Positions 45,419 through 54,024 of a DNA stretch of 64,000 nt are shown here, in pieces (position 1 is the first letter of the stretch; the number at the start of each line of letters is the position of its first letter). This DNA comes from Arthrobacter globiformis. Lineage in GTDB: Bacteria; Actinomycetota; Actinomycetes; Actinomycetales; Micrococcaceae. Position numbers and translations under genes: made by a program. The notes beneath the pieces were generated by a model, which saw nothing but the letters and a program-made list of their open reading frames with translations, had not been told where the DNA came from and did no database searches. Location of the stretch: NCBI RefSeq assembly GCF_003261175.1, contig NZ_QLNP01000068.1, positions 1 through 64,000 of the forward strand, read 5' to 3'.

Positions 45419-46509
45419 TGGTGGCCGAGCAGCTTCGCGTGGAGCAGGCGGACTTCGTGGCCGCCGTGGCGGGAAAGCTGACAGAGTTCCTGACCACCCG
45501 GCAGTCGATCATGACGGCAATCTCGCCGGACATCGATCCCATCATGGGATCCATCTCCAATCTGGTCACCGGCGGCAAGCGGCTGCGCGCCCTCATGTGC
45601 TACTGGGGATGGCGTGGAGCGGGTGGCCCCGCCTCCGCCGAGGACATCATCACGGCAGGCGCGGCCCTTGAGCTGTTCCAGGCCGCCGCCCTGATCCACG
45701 ACGACATCATCGACCGGTCGGACACCCGCCGGGGCGGACCCAGCGTGCACCGCCGGTTCATCCAGCTCCATGAGTCCCAGGGCTGGGCCCTCGACAGCGA
45801 ACGCTTCGGCCACGCCGCAGCCATCCTGGCCGGCGACCTGTGCTTGTCCTTCAGCGAGGAAGCCTTCACCGACATCGGCGCAACGGCGGCCTCAGGAAGC
45901 AGGGCAAGGCTGATCTTCAACCTGATGCGTTCGGAGGTCATGGCCGGCCAGTATCTGGACATCCTCGAAGAGGTGGCCGGGCCGGTCCGGGACCGCGCCG
46001 GGGCCGTCAGCCGCGCCCAGTCAATCATCCGTTTCAAGTCGGCCAAGTACTCAACGGAACATCCGCTTGCCCTGGGCGGGGCGCTCGGCGGGGCCTCTGA
46101 CGAACTGCTCCGGGGCTACTCCGCGTTTGCGCTCCCCCTGGGCGAGGCCTTCCAGCTTCGCGACGACGTCCTGGGCGTCTTCGGGGACCCGGTGACCACG
46201 GGAAAGCCCGCGGGAGACGACCTCCGGGAGGGCAAGCGGACGGTGCTCGTGGCCTTCGCCCTGGATTTGGCCACCCCCGAGGAGTCCGCGTTCATCGACT
46301 CGAAGCTCGGCAGCCCCGAGTTGGGCGAGGACGACGTGGCCGAGATCCGCCGGATCATTGCGGACTGCGGAGCGCTGCAGGCCACGGAGGTGCTGATCGA
46401 GGAGTTCGGCGCCGCGGCCTACGCAGCCCTCGAGCTTCTGCCGCTGGAAGACCTCCCCAAGACCGCACTGCGCCGGCTGGCTGAGGCGACAGTGAGCCGG
46501 GCCGCCTAA
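45415..46509 (+). CDS. Polyprenyl diphosphate synthase (IdsA2-like)
   Basis: It condenses isopentenyl diphosphate with an allylic diphosphate to make a trans-prenyl chain such as GGPP or longer. The 364-residue all-helical protein has the first aspartate-rich motif DDIIDRSD (about 96-103), GGKRLRALM for IPP binding, and the second motif LRDDVLGVFGDPVTTGK (about 249-265). Chain length cannot be predicted reliably. It is syntenic with M. tuberculosis idsA2 (Rv2173). GTG at 45415 or ATG at 45418 are possible starts, both overlapping the lipoprotein stop. Confidence 0.92.
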   Translation: MMVAEQLRVEQADFVAAVAGKLTEFLTTRQSIMTAISPDIDPIMGSISNLVTGGKRLRALMCYWGWRGAGGPASAEDIITAGAALELFQAAALIHDDIIDRSDTRRGGPSVHRRFIQLHESQGWALDSERFGHAAAILAGDLCLSFSEEAFTDIGATAASGSRARLIFNLMRSEVMAGQYLDILEEVAGPVRDRAGAVSRAQSIIRFKSAKYSTEHPLALGGALGGASDELLRGYSAFALPLGEAFQLRDDVLGVFGDPVTTGKPAGDDLREGKRTVLVAFALDLATPEESAFIDSKLGSPELGEDDVAEIRRIIADCGALQATEVLIEEFGAAAYAALELLPLEDLPKTALRRLAEATVSRAA

Positions 46510-46563
46510 TCGGCTGGCCCGGCCCGTTTATCAGGCTGGGTTGATTACCACGCTGGGTTTCTC

Positions 46564-46917
46564 TTACCAGGCCAGGGACTGCGCCCGGCGGCGGATTTCT
46601 GTCTTGCGACCCTCGCGGAGGGCATCGATGGGCCGCCCGCGCAGTGACTCGTCAGGGGTAAAGAGCCAGCCGATAAGCTCTTCGTCCGAGAAGCCGGCGT
46701 CTGCCAGCACAATGATGGTGCCCTTGAGGCTGTCCACGACGTGACCGTCCTGAAGGAATGCCGCGGGCACCGATCGAATCCGGCGTTCCCCGATCCGCAG
46801 GGCTGCCAGCGCGCGCTCGTCAAGGAGTCCGTGGACTTTGGTAATGGACACATCCAGCAACTGGGCAACATCGGGCAGGGGCAGCCAGTCGCCTACGAGG
46901 GTTTCTACAGTACTCAC
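46564..46917 (-). CDS. Rv2175c family DNA-binding protein
   Basis: This 117-residue protein has an N-terminal winged-helix or excisionase-like DNA-binding region (WLPLPDVAQLLDVSITKVHGLLDERALAALRIGERR) and a C-terminal helical region ending RRRAQSLAW. It matches the actinobacterial Rv2175c family. In M. tuberculosis Rv2175c is a PknL substrate whose DNA binding is lost on phosphorylation of an N-terminal threonine. Here Thr3 and Thr6 lie in the equivalent region and a PknL-type kinase is encoded 1.7 kb away. It converges on the polyprenyl synthetase and is divergent from the LysM gene. Confidence 0.9.
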   Translation of the reverse strand: MSTVETLVGDWLPLPDVAQLLDVSITKVHGLLDERALAALRIGERRIRSVPAAFLQDGHVVDSLKGTIIVLADAGFSDEELIGWLFTPDESLRGRPIDALREGRKTEIRRRAQSLAW

Positions 46918-47072
46918 GGGTCAAGGTTGCCATGGCGGGCGCCCGCAAGCCTAGTCGAAACGGCGCGCGTGTGCGCGCGCTCCAATTTCGCGCCCGACAC
47001 TCCCAGCCGAGCGGACTTTCCGGCTGAAATCTGTTTCTTGTGCTATCCGGAAAATCGTGAGAGATTCACATA

Positions 47073-47126
47073 GATAACATTTGCAACACGACTAACACCA
47101 GTAACATAAGTATCACGAGCAACTGG
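47073..47126. repeat. Six-unit 9-bp periodic repeat upstream of the LysM gene
   Basis: The units are GATAACATT, TGCAACACG, ACTAACACC, AGTAACATA, AGTATCACG and AGCAACTGG, each exactly 9 bp, with AAC (ATC in unit 5) at positions 4-6. The preceding nine bases, ATTCACATA, are a weak seventh unit. The array ends 41 bp before the LysM start codon. This is the AT-rich part of the 250-bp gap between the Rv2175c-like and LysM genes. Confidence 0.75.
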
Positions 47127-47167
47127 CATGACCGACAGCATTCGCCGCTGAGAAGAGGATCTTTCCC

Positions 47168-48484
47168 ATGACGACGACCCGCTCCACCAAGCAGTCACCC
47201 CGGCCGGGCCTGCCACTGATCGCGGCCACGACGGCCACGCTCCCTGCCGTCATGCTTTCCTCCCTCGCGGTCGCCCAGCCCGCAACGGCCGACGTCCAGC
47301 CCACGACAGTGCCCGCGACACTCGCCGCCGCCATCGAGGCCCAGGCGGCCGCAGTCAAAGCGGGCATCATCCCGGCAGCCTCCGTGCCGGCTGCGCTTCC
47401 TTCCGGCCTTCAGCCCACCCGCGTCACGCCGACGGTCCATACGGTGGTCCGCGGGGACACGGTCAGCGGCATCGCCGGCAGGTACGGGCTGAGCACCACT
47501 GCCGTGCTGAAGCTCAACAACCTGAAGTCAAACTCCGTAATCTACCCGGGGCAGCGGATCAAGCTGAAGGCTGCTGCCGCTCCGGCGGCTAGGGCTGCTG
47601 CGCCCGCCGGCACCGCTGCCAGGACGTACACCGTCAGGTCCGGCGACACGCTGGGCGGCATCGCAGGGCGGCACGGAGTCAGGCTCTCCCAAGTGCTCAG
47701 CTGGAACGGACTCAAGGTGTCATCGATCATCTACCCCGGCCAGAAGATCCGGCTCGGTGCCGGCACCGCTGTCGCGGCGGCCCCGGCCAAGGCGGCAGCA
47801 CCGGCTGCCGCCCCCTCAGCCTCGTATGTCATCAAGTCCGGGGACACACTGTCCGGCATCGCATCCAGGCACGGCGTCAAGCTCGCGACCATCCTGTCCG
47901 CGAACCGGCTGAAGGTCACCAGCGTGATCTACCCCGGCCAGAAGCTCGCCATTCCCGGAAAGACCGGCTCCGTCCAGCCAGCATCCAGCGTCACGCCGCT
48001 GGTGCCCAGTTCCTTCCTCGGTTACACCTACCCGGCAGCCGTTGTCAGCTCAGCCAATAAAAACAAGGCCCTGCTCAACGCCTCGCCGGTTCCGTCCCTG
48101 GCCCAGATGCAGTCCATCGTGGCCGACACGGCACGGCGGATGGGCGTGGATCCGGCACTGGCGCAGGCCTTCGCCTACCAGGAATCCGGGTTCAACCAGC
48201 GGGCAGTGTCACCGGCCAACGCCATCGGCACCATGCAGGTCATCCCCTCCTCCGGCGAATGGGCATCCGACCTCGTGGGCCGGAAGCTGAACCTGCTTGA
48301 CCCGTACGACAACGCCACGGCCGGAGTTGCAATCATCCGCCAGCTGATCAGGACCAGCAAGAGCCTGGATTACGCCATCGCCGGCTACTACCAGGGCCAG
48401 TACTCGGTCAACAAGCACGGAATGTACACGGACACGAAGCACTATGTGGCGGCCATCAAGGCCCACCGCAGGACCTTCAGCTGA
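47168..48484 (+). CDS. Secreted LysM/lytic transglycosylase (peptidoglycan hydrolase)
   Basis: This 438-residue protein starts with a signal peptide (about 1-45, cleaved near AQPATAD). Three LysM peptidoglycan-binding repeats follow at about 91-133, 154-196 and 220-262, each with SGDT or RGDT and VIYPGQ, separated by Ala/Pro linkers. The C-terminal SLT-type transglycosylase domain (about 315-436) has the catalytic Glu in AYQESGFNQRAVSP and GTMQVIPSSGEW. It should cleave glycan strands in the wall. A strong terminator follows. It sits between the Rv2175c-like gene and pknL, a place where M. tuberculosis has no such gene. Confidence 0.92.
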   Translation: MTTTRSTKQSPRPGLPLIAATTATLPAVMLSSLAVAQPATADVQPTTVPATLAAAIEAQAAAVKAGIIPAASVPAALPSGLQPTRVTPTVHTVVRGDTVSGIAGRYGLSTTAVLKLNNLKSNSVIYPGQRIKLKAAAAPAARAAAPAGTAARTYTVRSGDTLGGIAGRHGVRLSQVLSWNGLKVSSIIYPGQKIRLGAGTAVAAAPAKAAAPAAAPSASYVIKSGDTLSGIASRHGVKLATILSANRLKVTSVIYPGQKLAIPGKTGSVQPASSVTPLVPSSFLGYTYPAAVVSSANKNKALLNASPVPSLAQMQSIVADTARRMGVDPALAQAFAYQESGFNQRAVSPANAIGTMQVIPSSGEWASDLVGRKLNLLDPYDNATAGVAIIRQLIRTSKSLDYAIAGYYQGQYSVNKHGMYTDTKHYVAAIKAHRRTFS

Positions 48485-48537
48485 TTCCCTGAATGGCCTC
48501 AGGGCCGGGCCACGCCGGCCTCGGGGAGCATAACGAT

Positions 48538-48570
48538 ACGGGTCCGGATCGCATGTTGATTCGGACCCGT
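48538..48570 (+). terminator. Terminator after the LysM hydrolase gene
   Basis: ACGGGTCCG (48538-48546) pairs with CGGACCCGT (48562-48570), with additional GATC/GATT pairing inside, followed by TTCC. It lies about 55 bp past the stop. Confidence 0.75.
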
Positions 48571-48584
48571 TTCCGTGCAGCACT

Positions 48585-48590
48585 TAGTAT
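48585..48590 (+). promoter_or_regulatory. -10 element suggesting leaderless pknL mRNA
   Basis: TAGTAT fits the actinobacterial -10 pattern TAnnnT and ends 6 nt before the GTG start of pknL. No Shine-Dalgarno is present, so transcription probably starts at the GTG itself. No convincing -35 was seen. Confidence 0.5.
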
Positions 48591-48596
48591 CGAAGA

Positions 48597-50834
48597 GTGC
48601 AGGAAAACGCTCTAGGCAGTTTCGTTGGGTCGCTGGTGGACAACCGCTACCAGGTGAAGTCCCGGTTGGCGCGGGGCGGGATGTCCACCGTCTATGTGGC
48701 CACGGACCAGAGGCTGGACCGTGATGTTGCCCTGAAAGTCCTGCATCCCCACCTCGTCAACGACGGCAATTTCCTCGACCGCCTGGCCCGCGAAGCACGG
48801 GCGGCCGCAAAGCTCTCACACCCGCACGTGGTGGGCGTCCTCGACCAGGGGCACGACGGAGACACCGCCTATCTCGTGATGGAGTACATCAAGGGGCACA
48901 CCCTCCGCGACGTGATCAACAGCAAGGGCGCACTGTCCCCCCGGCTGGCCCTGGCACTCATCGATCCGGTGGTGGAAGGCCTGGGGGCTGCCCATGCCGC
49001 AGGCATGATCCACCGCGACGTCAAGCCGGAGAACGTCCTGATCGCCGACGACGGCCGGATCAAGATCGGCGACTTCGGGCTCGCACGCGCCGTGACAACC
49101 ACAACCAGCACAGGCGCCCTGATTGGCACCATCGCTTACCTCTCGCCGGAACTGGTCCTTGGCAAAGCGGCCGACGCGCGAAGCGACATCTACGCCACGG
49201 GCATCATGCTGTTTGAGATGCTCACCGGACGCCAGCCGTTCGAGGGCGACGTCCCCATCCAGGTGGCATACCAGCACGTGAATTCCACTGTGGGCGCTCC
49301 CTCCGGCCTGGTTCCCGGGCTCGCCGAAGAGGTGGATGAACTCGTACTGTGGTGCACCGCCAGCGACCCCGAGCAGCGGCCGGTGGACGGCAACGCCCTG
49401 CTGGCGGAACTCCGCCACATCCGGACCAACCTCACCGACTCCGAACTGGATCTCCAACCGCCTGCAGCCATTCAGGCGGCCGCGGCGGCGGGCACAGTCA
49501 CCGACGCCGGCCCGCGCGGCACGGGCGCCCCGCCCGCACCTGCCCGGATGCCGTCCCGAATGCCGGGAAACCCGCCCGGCCAGGGAGCGCCGGGCGGCCC
49601 GGCACAGGGAAACCAGGCAAACCAAACAGACCAGGGAAACCATACGGAGCTGCTGGCACCCATTCACGGGGATGACGTCCCCCAGGGCCGCCCCACCGAA
49701 GTCATTTCACGGACCAGCAACCCGACCACCGTGTTTTCCTCCCCTGTCTCTCCACCGCCTGTCTCTCCAAGACCCGTCTCGCCAAAGTCCAGCCCGGTCC
49801 TCCCGTCCTACGAATTCGACGACGACGAGGCGGAGGCGGCGCCGCTCCCCCTGAGCAAGCGGGAACAGCGGAAACTGGACCGCCACGAACAAAAGGAACG
49901 ATCGCGCGCCGCGGCCACTCCCGTCCGGACGCTCCGGGAGGGCAATTCCCGCCGCAGGGGCGCGCTTTGGATTGTTGTCCTAGTGCTCCTCGCCCTCCTT
50001 GCCACCGGCGCGGGATGGTTCTTCGGCATGGGACCGGGCTCCCCCGGAACCGTGCCGGCCGTGGCGAACAGGACAGTGGCGGAGGCCCAGCAACTGCTCC
50101 GGGACACAGGCTTCCAGTCCAGCACCCAGGACGTATTCGATGACGACGTCAAGGCCGGCCTCGTGGTGGGATCCGAACCTGGCGCCGGAACGGAAATCCG
50201 CAAATTCCAGCAGGTCTCGCTGTTCGTCTCCAAGGGTCCGCAGCTGTTTCCCCTGCCGCAACTGACGGGCAAGACGCTCGATGCCTCCAAGGAAGCGCTT
50301 AACGGCGCCGAGATGGCGCTGGGTAAAGTCACCGAGAAATTCGACGAGGAGATCCCGGCAGGAACGGTCCTGGGCCAGGCCCCGGCTGCGGGAACGCCGG
50401 TGCGGCACGGCACGCCGGTGAGCCTCACAGTTTCGAAGGGCCCGCAGCCCATTCCGGTGCCGGACGTGCGCGGACAGGACCAGGATGAGGCCGTCCGCTC
50501 GATTGAAGCTGCCGGCCTCAAAGCTGTGGTGGAGGACAAGACGGTGCACGACAAGAACATCCCGAGGGGGGCCGTGGTCAGCCAGGAACCTGCTTCCGGG
50601 ACACTGACAAGGGGCCAAGCGGTCACCCTGACGATTTCCGAAGGGCCCAAGCTCGTGAAGGTCCCCAGCTACATCGGCAAGCAGGTGGAAGACGCAGTTG
50701 AGGCACTGAGGAAACGCGGCTTCGAGGTTCGTGTGAACAACATCCTGGGTGGTTTCTTCGGCACGGTGCGGGACCAGGATCCCGTGGACACTGAGGTACC
50801 CGAAGGCTCCGTCATCACCCTGACCGTGGTGTAA
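48597..50834 (+). CDS. pknL: PASTA-domain Ser/Thr protein kinase (PknL-like)
   Basis: This transmembrane kinase senses cell-wall fragments and phosphorylates division and wall regulators. In the 745 residues an N-terminal kinase domain (about 14-275) shows the ATP lysine in VALKVL (about 47), HRDVKPENV (catalytic Asp141) and GDFGLA. A proline/Ser-rich juxtamembrane region (about 290-450) precedes a transmembrane helix (about 456-476). Four PASTA repeats follow at about 481-545, 546-613, 614-681 and 682-745. Naming as PknL follows synteny with Rv2176; domain content also resembles PknB. The GTG start at 48597 has a -10 element 6 nt upstream. Confidence 0.93.
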   Translation: MQENALGSFVGSLVDNRYQVKSRLARGGMSTVYVATDQRLDRDVALKVLHPHLVNDGNFLDRLAREARAAAKLSHPHVVGVLDQGHDGDTAYLVMEYIKGHTLRDVINSKGALSPRLALALIDPVVEGLGAAHAAGMIHRDVKPENVLIADDGRIKIGDFGLARAVTTTTSTGALIGTIAYLSPELVLGKAADARSDIYATGIMLFEMLTGRQPFEGDVPIQVAYQHVNSTVGAPSGLVPGLAEEVDELVLWCTASDPEQRPVDGNALLAELRHIRTNLTDSELDLQPPAAIQAAAAAGTVTDAGPRGTGAPPAPARMPSRMPGNPPGQGAPGGPAQGNQANQTDQGNHTELLAPIHGDDVPQGRPTEVISRTSNPTTVFSSPVSPPPVSPRPVSPKSSPVLPSYEFDDDEAEAAPLPLSKREQRKLDRHEQKERSRAAATPVRTLREGNSRRRGALWIVVLVLLALLATGAGWFFGMGPGSPGTVPAVANRTVAEAQQLLRDTGFQSSTQDVFDDDVKAGLVVGSEPGAGTEIRKFQQVSLFVSKGPQLFPLPQLTGKTLDASKEALNGAEMALGKVTEKFDEEIPAGTVLGQAPAAGTPVRHGTPVSLTVSKGPQPIPVPDVRGQDQDEAVRSIEAAGLKAVVEDKTVHDKNIPRGAVVSQEPASGTLTRGQAVTLTISEGPKLVKVPSYIGKQVEDAVEALRKRGFEVRVNNILGGFFGTVRDQDPVDTEVPEGSVITLTVV

Positions 50835-50850
50835 CAGGGACGACGAACAA

Positions 50851-50893
50851 AAAGACCGGCGCCCGGGGGTCTGTGCTCCCGGCGCCGGTCTTT
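50851..50893. terminator. Bidirectional terminator between pknL and aroG
   Basis: A 13-bp perfect stem (AAAGACCGGCGCC at 50851-50863 / GGCGCCGGTCTTT at 50881-50893) has A and T runs on its outer sides and separates the convergent genes. Confidence 0.88.
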
Positions 50894-50938
50894 CGTTCTG
50901 CTGCTGGATCTGCCCAGGGCAGCTTAATGCAGGGCGGC

Positions 50939-52330
50939 TTAGCGGCGGGTGAGCGCGCCCGCCACGAGGAACGCCATCTCCAGCGACTGCATGTGGTTCA
51001 GCCGGGGATCGCAGACCGACTCGTAGCGGTCGAGGAACGCTTCCTGGTCGACGGGGTCAGCGCCGCCGAGGCATTCGGCCACGTCATCCCCGGTCATTTC
51101 GACGTGCAGGCCGCCCGGAACCGTCCCCAGGGCATGGTGCACCTCGAAGAACCCGCGCACCTCGTCGATGACGTCGTCGAAATTCCGGGTCTTGTAGCCG
51201 TTGGGTGAGGTGACGGTGTTGCCGTGCATCGGGTCCGTGACCCACAGGACCTTGGCGCCGGAGGCGGTGACCTTTTCCACGAGGGACGGGAGCTTCTCGC
51301 GGATGTTGCCGGCACCCATGCGGGTGATGAATGTGAGCCGGCCGGGTTCGCGCTCGGGATCCAGCTTGTCGATGAGGCGCAGGGCGTCGTCGCCGGACGT
51401 GGACGGGCCCAGCTTGACGCCGATCGGGTTGCGGACCCGGGACAGGTAGTCCACGTGGGCATGGTCCAGCTCGCGGGTACGTTCGCCGATCCACAGGAAG
51501 TGGCCGGAGGTGCCGTAGGGCAGGCCGGTGCGGGAGTCGATGCGGGTCAGAGCACGCTCGTAGTCGAGCAGGAGGGCCTCGTGGCTGGCAAAGAACTCAA
51601 CCCGCTTCAGGGCTTCAAAGTCGGCGCCGCAGGATGCCATGAATTTGATGGCGCGGTCGATGTCGCGCGCGAGGGACTCGTAGCGGGCGTGGGCAGGGTT
51701 CTCGGTGAAGCCCTTGTTCCAGGTGTGCACCAGGCGGAGGTCTGCGAATCCGCCCTGGGTGAATGCCCGGATGAGGTTCAGCGTGGAAGCGGAGGTGTGG
51801 TAGGCGCGGAGCATGCGGCTGGCGTCGTGGCCACGCGACTCGGGCGTGAATTCGTAGCCGTTCACGATGTCGCCCCGGTATGCCGGCAGCGTCACGCCGT
51901 CACGTGTCTCGTCGTTGGAGGAGCGTGGCTTGGCGAACTGGCCGGCCATGCGCCCCATCTTGATGACGGGCATCGCCGCGCCGTAGGTCAGGACCACTGC
52001 CATCTGTAGGATCGTTTTCACGCGTGCGCTGATCTTGTCCGCCGTCGCACCTTCAAAGGTTTCGGCGCAGTCACCGCCCTGGAGCAGGAAGGCCTTGCCC
52101 TGGGCTGCCGCGGCGAGACGCTCGCGGAGGATGTCCACCTCGCCAGCGAAAACGAGCGGCGGGAGCGCCGACAGCTCCTTGACGGAGGCGTTGAAGACCT
52201 CGGAGTCCTGCCAGCTCGGCTGCTGGGAGATGGGAAGGTCCCGCCAGTTGTCGAGTCCGGGATAGTTGGCCGCACCGCTCTGTGAAGTGCTGGTCAGGGA
52301 AGAGGCAGGTTTTGCAGATAGCTCAGTCAC
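50939..52330 (-). CDS. aroG: Class II 3-deoxy-D-arabino-heptulosonate 7-phosphate synthase
   Basis: It condenses phosphoenolpyruvate and erythrose 4-phosphate, the first step of the shikimate pathway. The 463-residue class II enzyme has LLQGGDCAETF, MPVIKMGRMAGQFAKPRS, the metal and substrate region SHEALLLDYERALTR, GERTRELDHAHVDYL, RMGAGNIREKLP and VLWVTDPMHGNT. It matches M. tuberculosis AroG (Rv2178c) in class, length and position after pknL. No chorismate mutase gene is adjacent. The start MTELSAKPASSLTS is supported by length. Confidence 0.96.
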   Translation of the reverse strand: MTELSAKPASSLTSTSQSGAANYPGLDNWRDLPISQQPSWQDSEVFNASVKELSALPPLVFAGEVDILRERLAAAAQGKAFLLQGGDCAETFEGATADKISARVKTILQMAVVLTYGAAMPVIKMGRMAGQFAKPRSSNDETRDGVTLPAYRGDIVNGYEFTPESRGHDASRMLRAYHTSASTLNLIRAFTQGGFADLRLVHTWNKGFTENPAHARYESLARDIDRAIKFMASCGADFEALKRVEFFASHEALLLDYERALTRIDSRTGLPYGTSGHFLWIGERTRELDHAHVDYLSRVRNPIGVKLGPSTSGDDALRLIDKLDPEREPGRLTFITRMGAGNIREKLPSLVEKVTASGAKVLWVTDPMHGNTVTSPNGYKTRNFDDVIDEVRGFFEVHHALGTVPGGLHVEMTGDDVAECLGGADPVDQEAFLDRYESVCDPRLNHMQSLEMAFLVAGALTRR

Positions 52331-52405
52331 ACTACTAAGAGTAGTTGGCCGGACCGGCTCGGGACACCCGGACTGTCATGCGCCCGGCCCCTGCGTCACA
52401 GACAC

Positions 52406-53125
52406 TCAGGCTGACCGGGGCGTATCCGTCTCCTCCGGCCCGGCCTTCCCCGCCAGCCTGAGCTTGACCACCGAGGCGTACTCGTCCACGTATTCCTGCC
52501 CGGAGAGCCGCATGAGCTCGTACATGACCTCGTCCGTCACGGACCGCTGGATCAGCCGGTCATCGGCCATGCCCTCGTACCTGCTGAAGTCCAGGGGCTT
52601 GCCGAAGATCATGCCGATCCGCCGGATGTTCGGCAGACGCTTGCCGATGGGCTGGACCTTGTCCGTTCCGATCATCGCCACCGGGATGACGGGGACACCG
52701 GCCTGGAGGGCCAGCCTGGCCACCCCCACCTTCCCGCGGTACAGCCGCGAGTCGGGGCTGCGCGTGCCCTCGGGGTAGATGCCCAGCAGTCCGCCGTGGG
52801 TTAGTACATCCATGCCCGCATCGAGCGAGGCCGACGAGGCCGCGCCCCCGGAACGGTCCATGGGGAGCTGGTTGGTCAGCCGGAAGAACATGGCGGTCAA
52901 CCGGCCCTTGAGCCCCTTGCCCGTGAAGTACTCGGATTTGGCCAGGAAAATGACCGGCCGCGGCACCATCAGCGGCATGAAGATAGAGTCCGAAAATGAA
53001 AGGTGGTTGGAGGCGATAATGGCCGCCCCCTCGGACGGAATGTTGTCCAGCCCTTTGACCCATGGCCGGAAAAGAGTGCGGACCACCGGCCCCAGGAAGA
53101 TCCGCTTCATGACCCAATAGAACAC
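52406..53125 (-). CDS. 1-acyl-sn-glycerol-3-phosphate acyltransferase (PlsC family)
   Basis: It acylates lysophosphatidate or a related acceptor at the membrane during phospholipid synthesis. The 239-residue protein has the HX4D motif in SNHLSFSDS, a substrate region KSEYFTGKG, and IYPEGTRSPDSRL (EGTR), followed by GVPVIPVAMIG. The GTG at 53125 (MFYWVMKRIF) is chosen because GGAGAGG precedes it; the frame is open 20 codons further without support. It corresponds to Rv2182c by order. An acyl-CoA synthetase gene lies 3.7 kb away and may supply the acyl donor. Confidence 0.92.
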   Translation of the reverse strand: MFYWVMKRIFLGPVVRTLFRPWVKGLDNIPSEGAAIIASNHLSFSDSIFMPLMVPRPVIFLAKSEYFTGKGLKGRLTAMFFRLTNQLPMDRSGGAASSASLDAGMDVLTHGGLLGIYPEGTRSPDSRLYRGKVGVARLALQAGVPVIPVAMIGTDKVQPIGKRLPNIRRIGMIFGKPLDFSRYEGMADDRLIQRSVTDEVMYELMRLSGQEYVDEYASVVKLRLAGKAGPEETDTPRSA

Positions 53126-53235
53126 GTGTCTTACCTCTCCGGACGGCCACCGCCCGGGCGTTCCAAGGGCCCGGCGGCACTGCAATGCAACCCTACTCTA
53201 GTGAGAATTGTCCGGAACAGTGACACGATGGATTC

Positions 53236-54024
53236 ATGACAGAAAGCAGCGACCGCCCAAGGCCCGCCGCTTTCAGCTACGCGGGACACGGAGCCAATGC
53301 GCGCATCGGAATCGCGATTTCGCACGGCTTCACCGGCAGTCCCCTCAGCATCCTGCCGTGGGCTGAATACCTGGCGGGGCGCGGCTTCGCCGTCACCGTT
53401 CCGCTGCTCCCCGGGCATGGCACGAGCTGGCAGGAACTGGCCAGGACAGGATGGCGGGAGTGGCACGGCGCCTTCGAACAGGCGTACCTGGAGCTGGCGG
53501 CCAGGACCGATGAATGCTACGTGGCAGGCCTCTCCATGGGCGGCGCCATCGCCCTGCTCACCGCAGCCCGCCACAACGTGGCGGGCGTCGCCGTCGTCAA
53601 TCCGGGCCTGACCTTTTACGACCGGCGCGTCCGGATCATTGGCCTGCTGAAGTACATCCAGCGAACCACCGTGCCCATGGCGGAGGAAAATCCGACGGCG
53701 GCCCCCACGGACGACGGCGACTACTCGCTCACGCCGCTGGCGGCGGTCCACCAGCTGAAGAGGCTGTTCGCTGCCGCCGTCCGCGGCCTCCCGCGGATCA
53801 CTGCCCCGGTGCTGGTCTTCAAGTCGGCCAATGACGCAGTGGTACCCCCGACTTCGCTAAGCCTGATCCGGAGGCGCCTCGGTTCGGCGGCCCTCGACGT
53901 GGTGCTGCTCAGGAACAGCGGTCACGTGGCTACGCTGGACACGGACGCCCAGGAAATTTTCGAGTCCTCGGCGCGGTTTTTCCAGCTGCATTCCCGAAGC
54001 CACATACCGTCGGAGAAGTCATGA
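53236..54024 (+). CDS. Alpha/beta hydrolase (carboxylesterase/monoacylglycerol lipase type), copy 1
   Basis: This 262-residue serine hydrolase has the oxyanion segment SHGFTGSPLSILPWAEYL (about 35-52), LLPGHGTSWQEL, the nucleophile elbow GLSMGG (Ser100), an acidic residue in FKSANDAVVPP and the catalytic His in NSGHVATLD. This is the pattern of Est30-like carboxylesterases and bacterial monoacylglycerol lipases. It is a paralogue of the next gene, which it overlaps by 4 bp (ATGA). A role in glycerolipid turnover beside the divergent PlsC gene is plausible but unproven. Confidence 0.88.
   Translation: MTESSDRPRPAAFSYAGHGANARIGIAISHGFTGSPLSILPWAEYLAGRGFAVTVPLLPGHGTSWQELARTGWREWHGAFEQAYLELAARTDECYVAGLSMGGAIALLTAARHNVAGVAVVNPGLTFYDRRVRIIGLLKYIQRTTVPMAEENPTAAPTDDGDYSLTPLAAVHQLKRLFAAAVRGLPRITAPVLVFKSANDAVVPPTSLSLIRRRLGSAALDVVLLRNSGHVATLDTDAQEIFESSARFFQLHSRSHIPSEKS

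Noticed and set aside
46918-47167. c-di-AMP (ydaO-type) riboswitch before the LysM hydrolase gene
   Set aside because: Such riboswitches often precede wall-hydrolase genes in actinobacteria, but the conserved core segments are not present. What is seen instead is the 9-bp periodic array.
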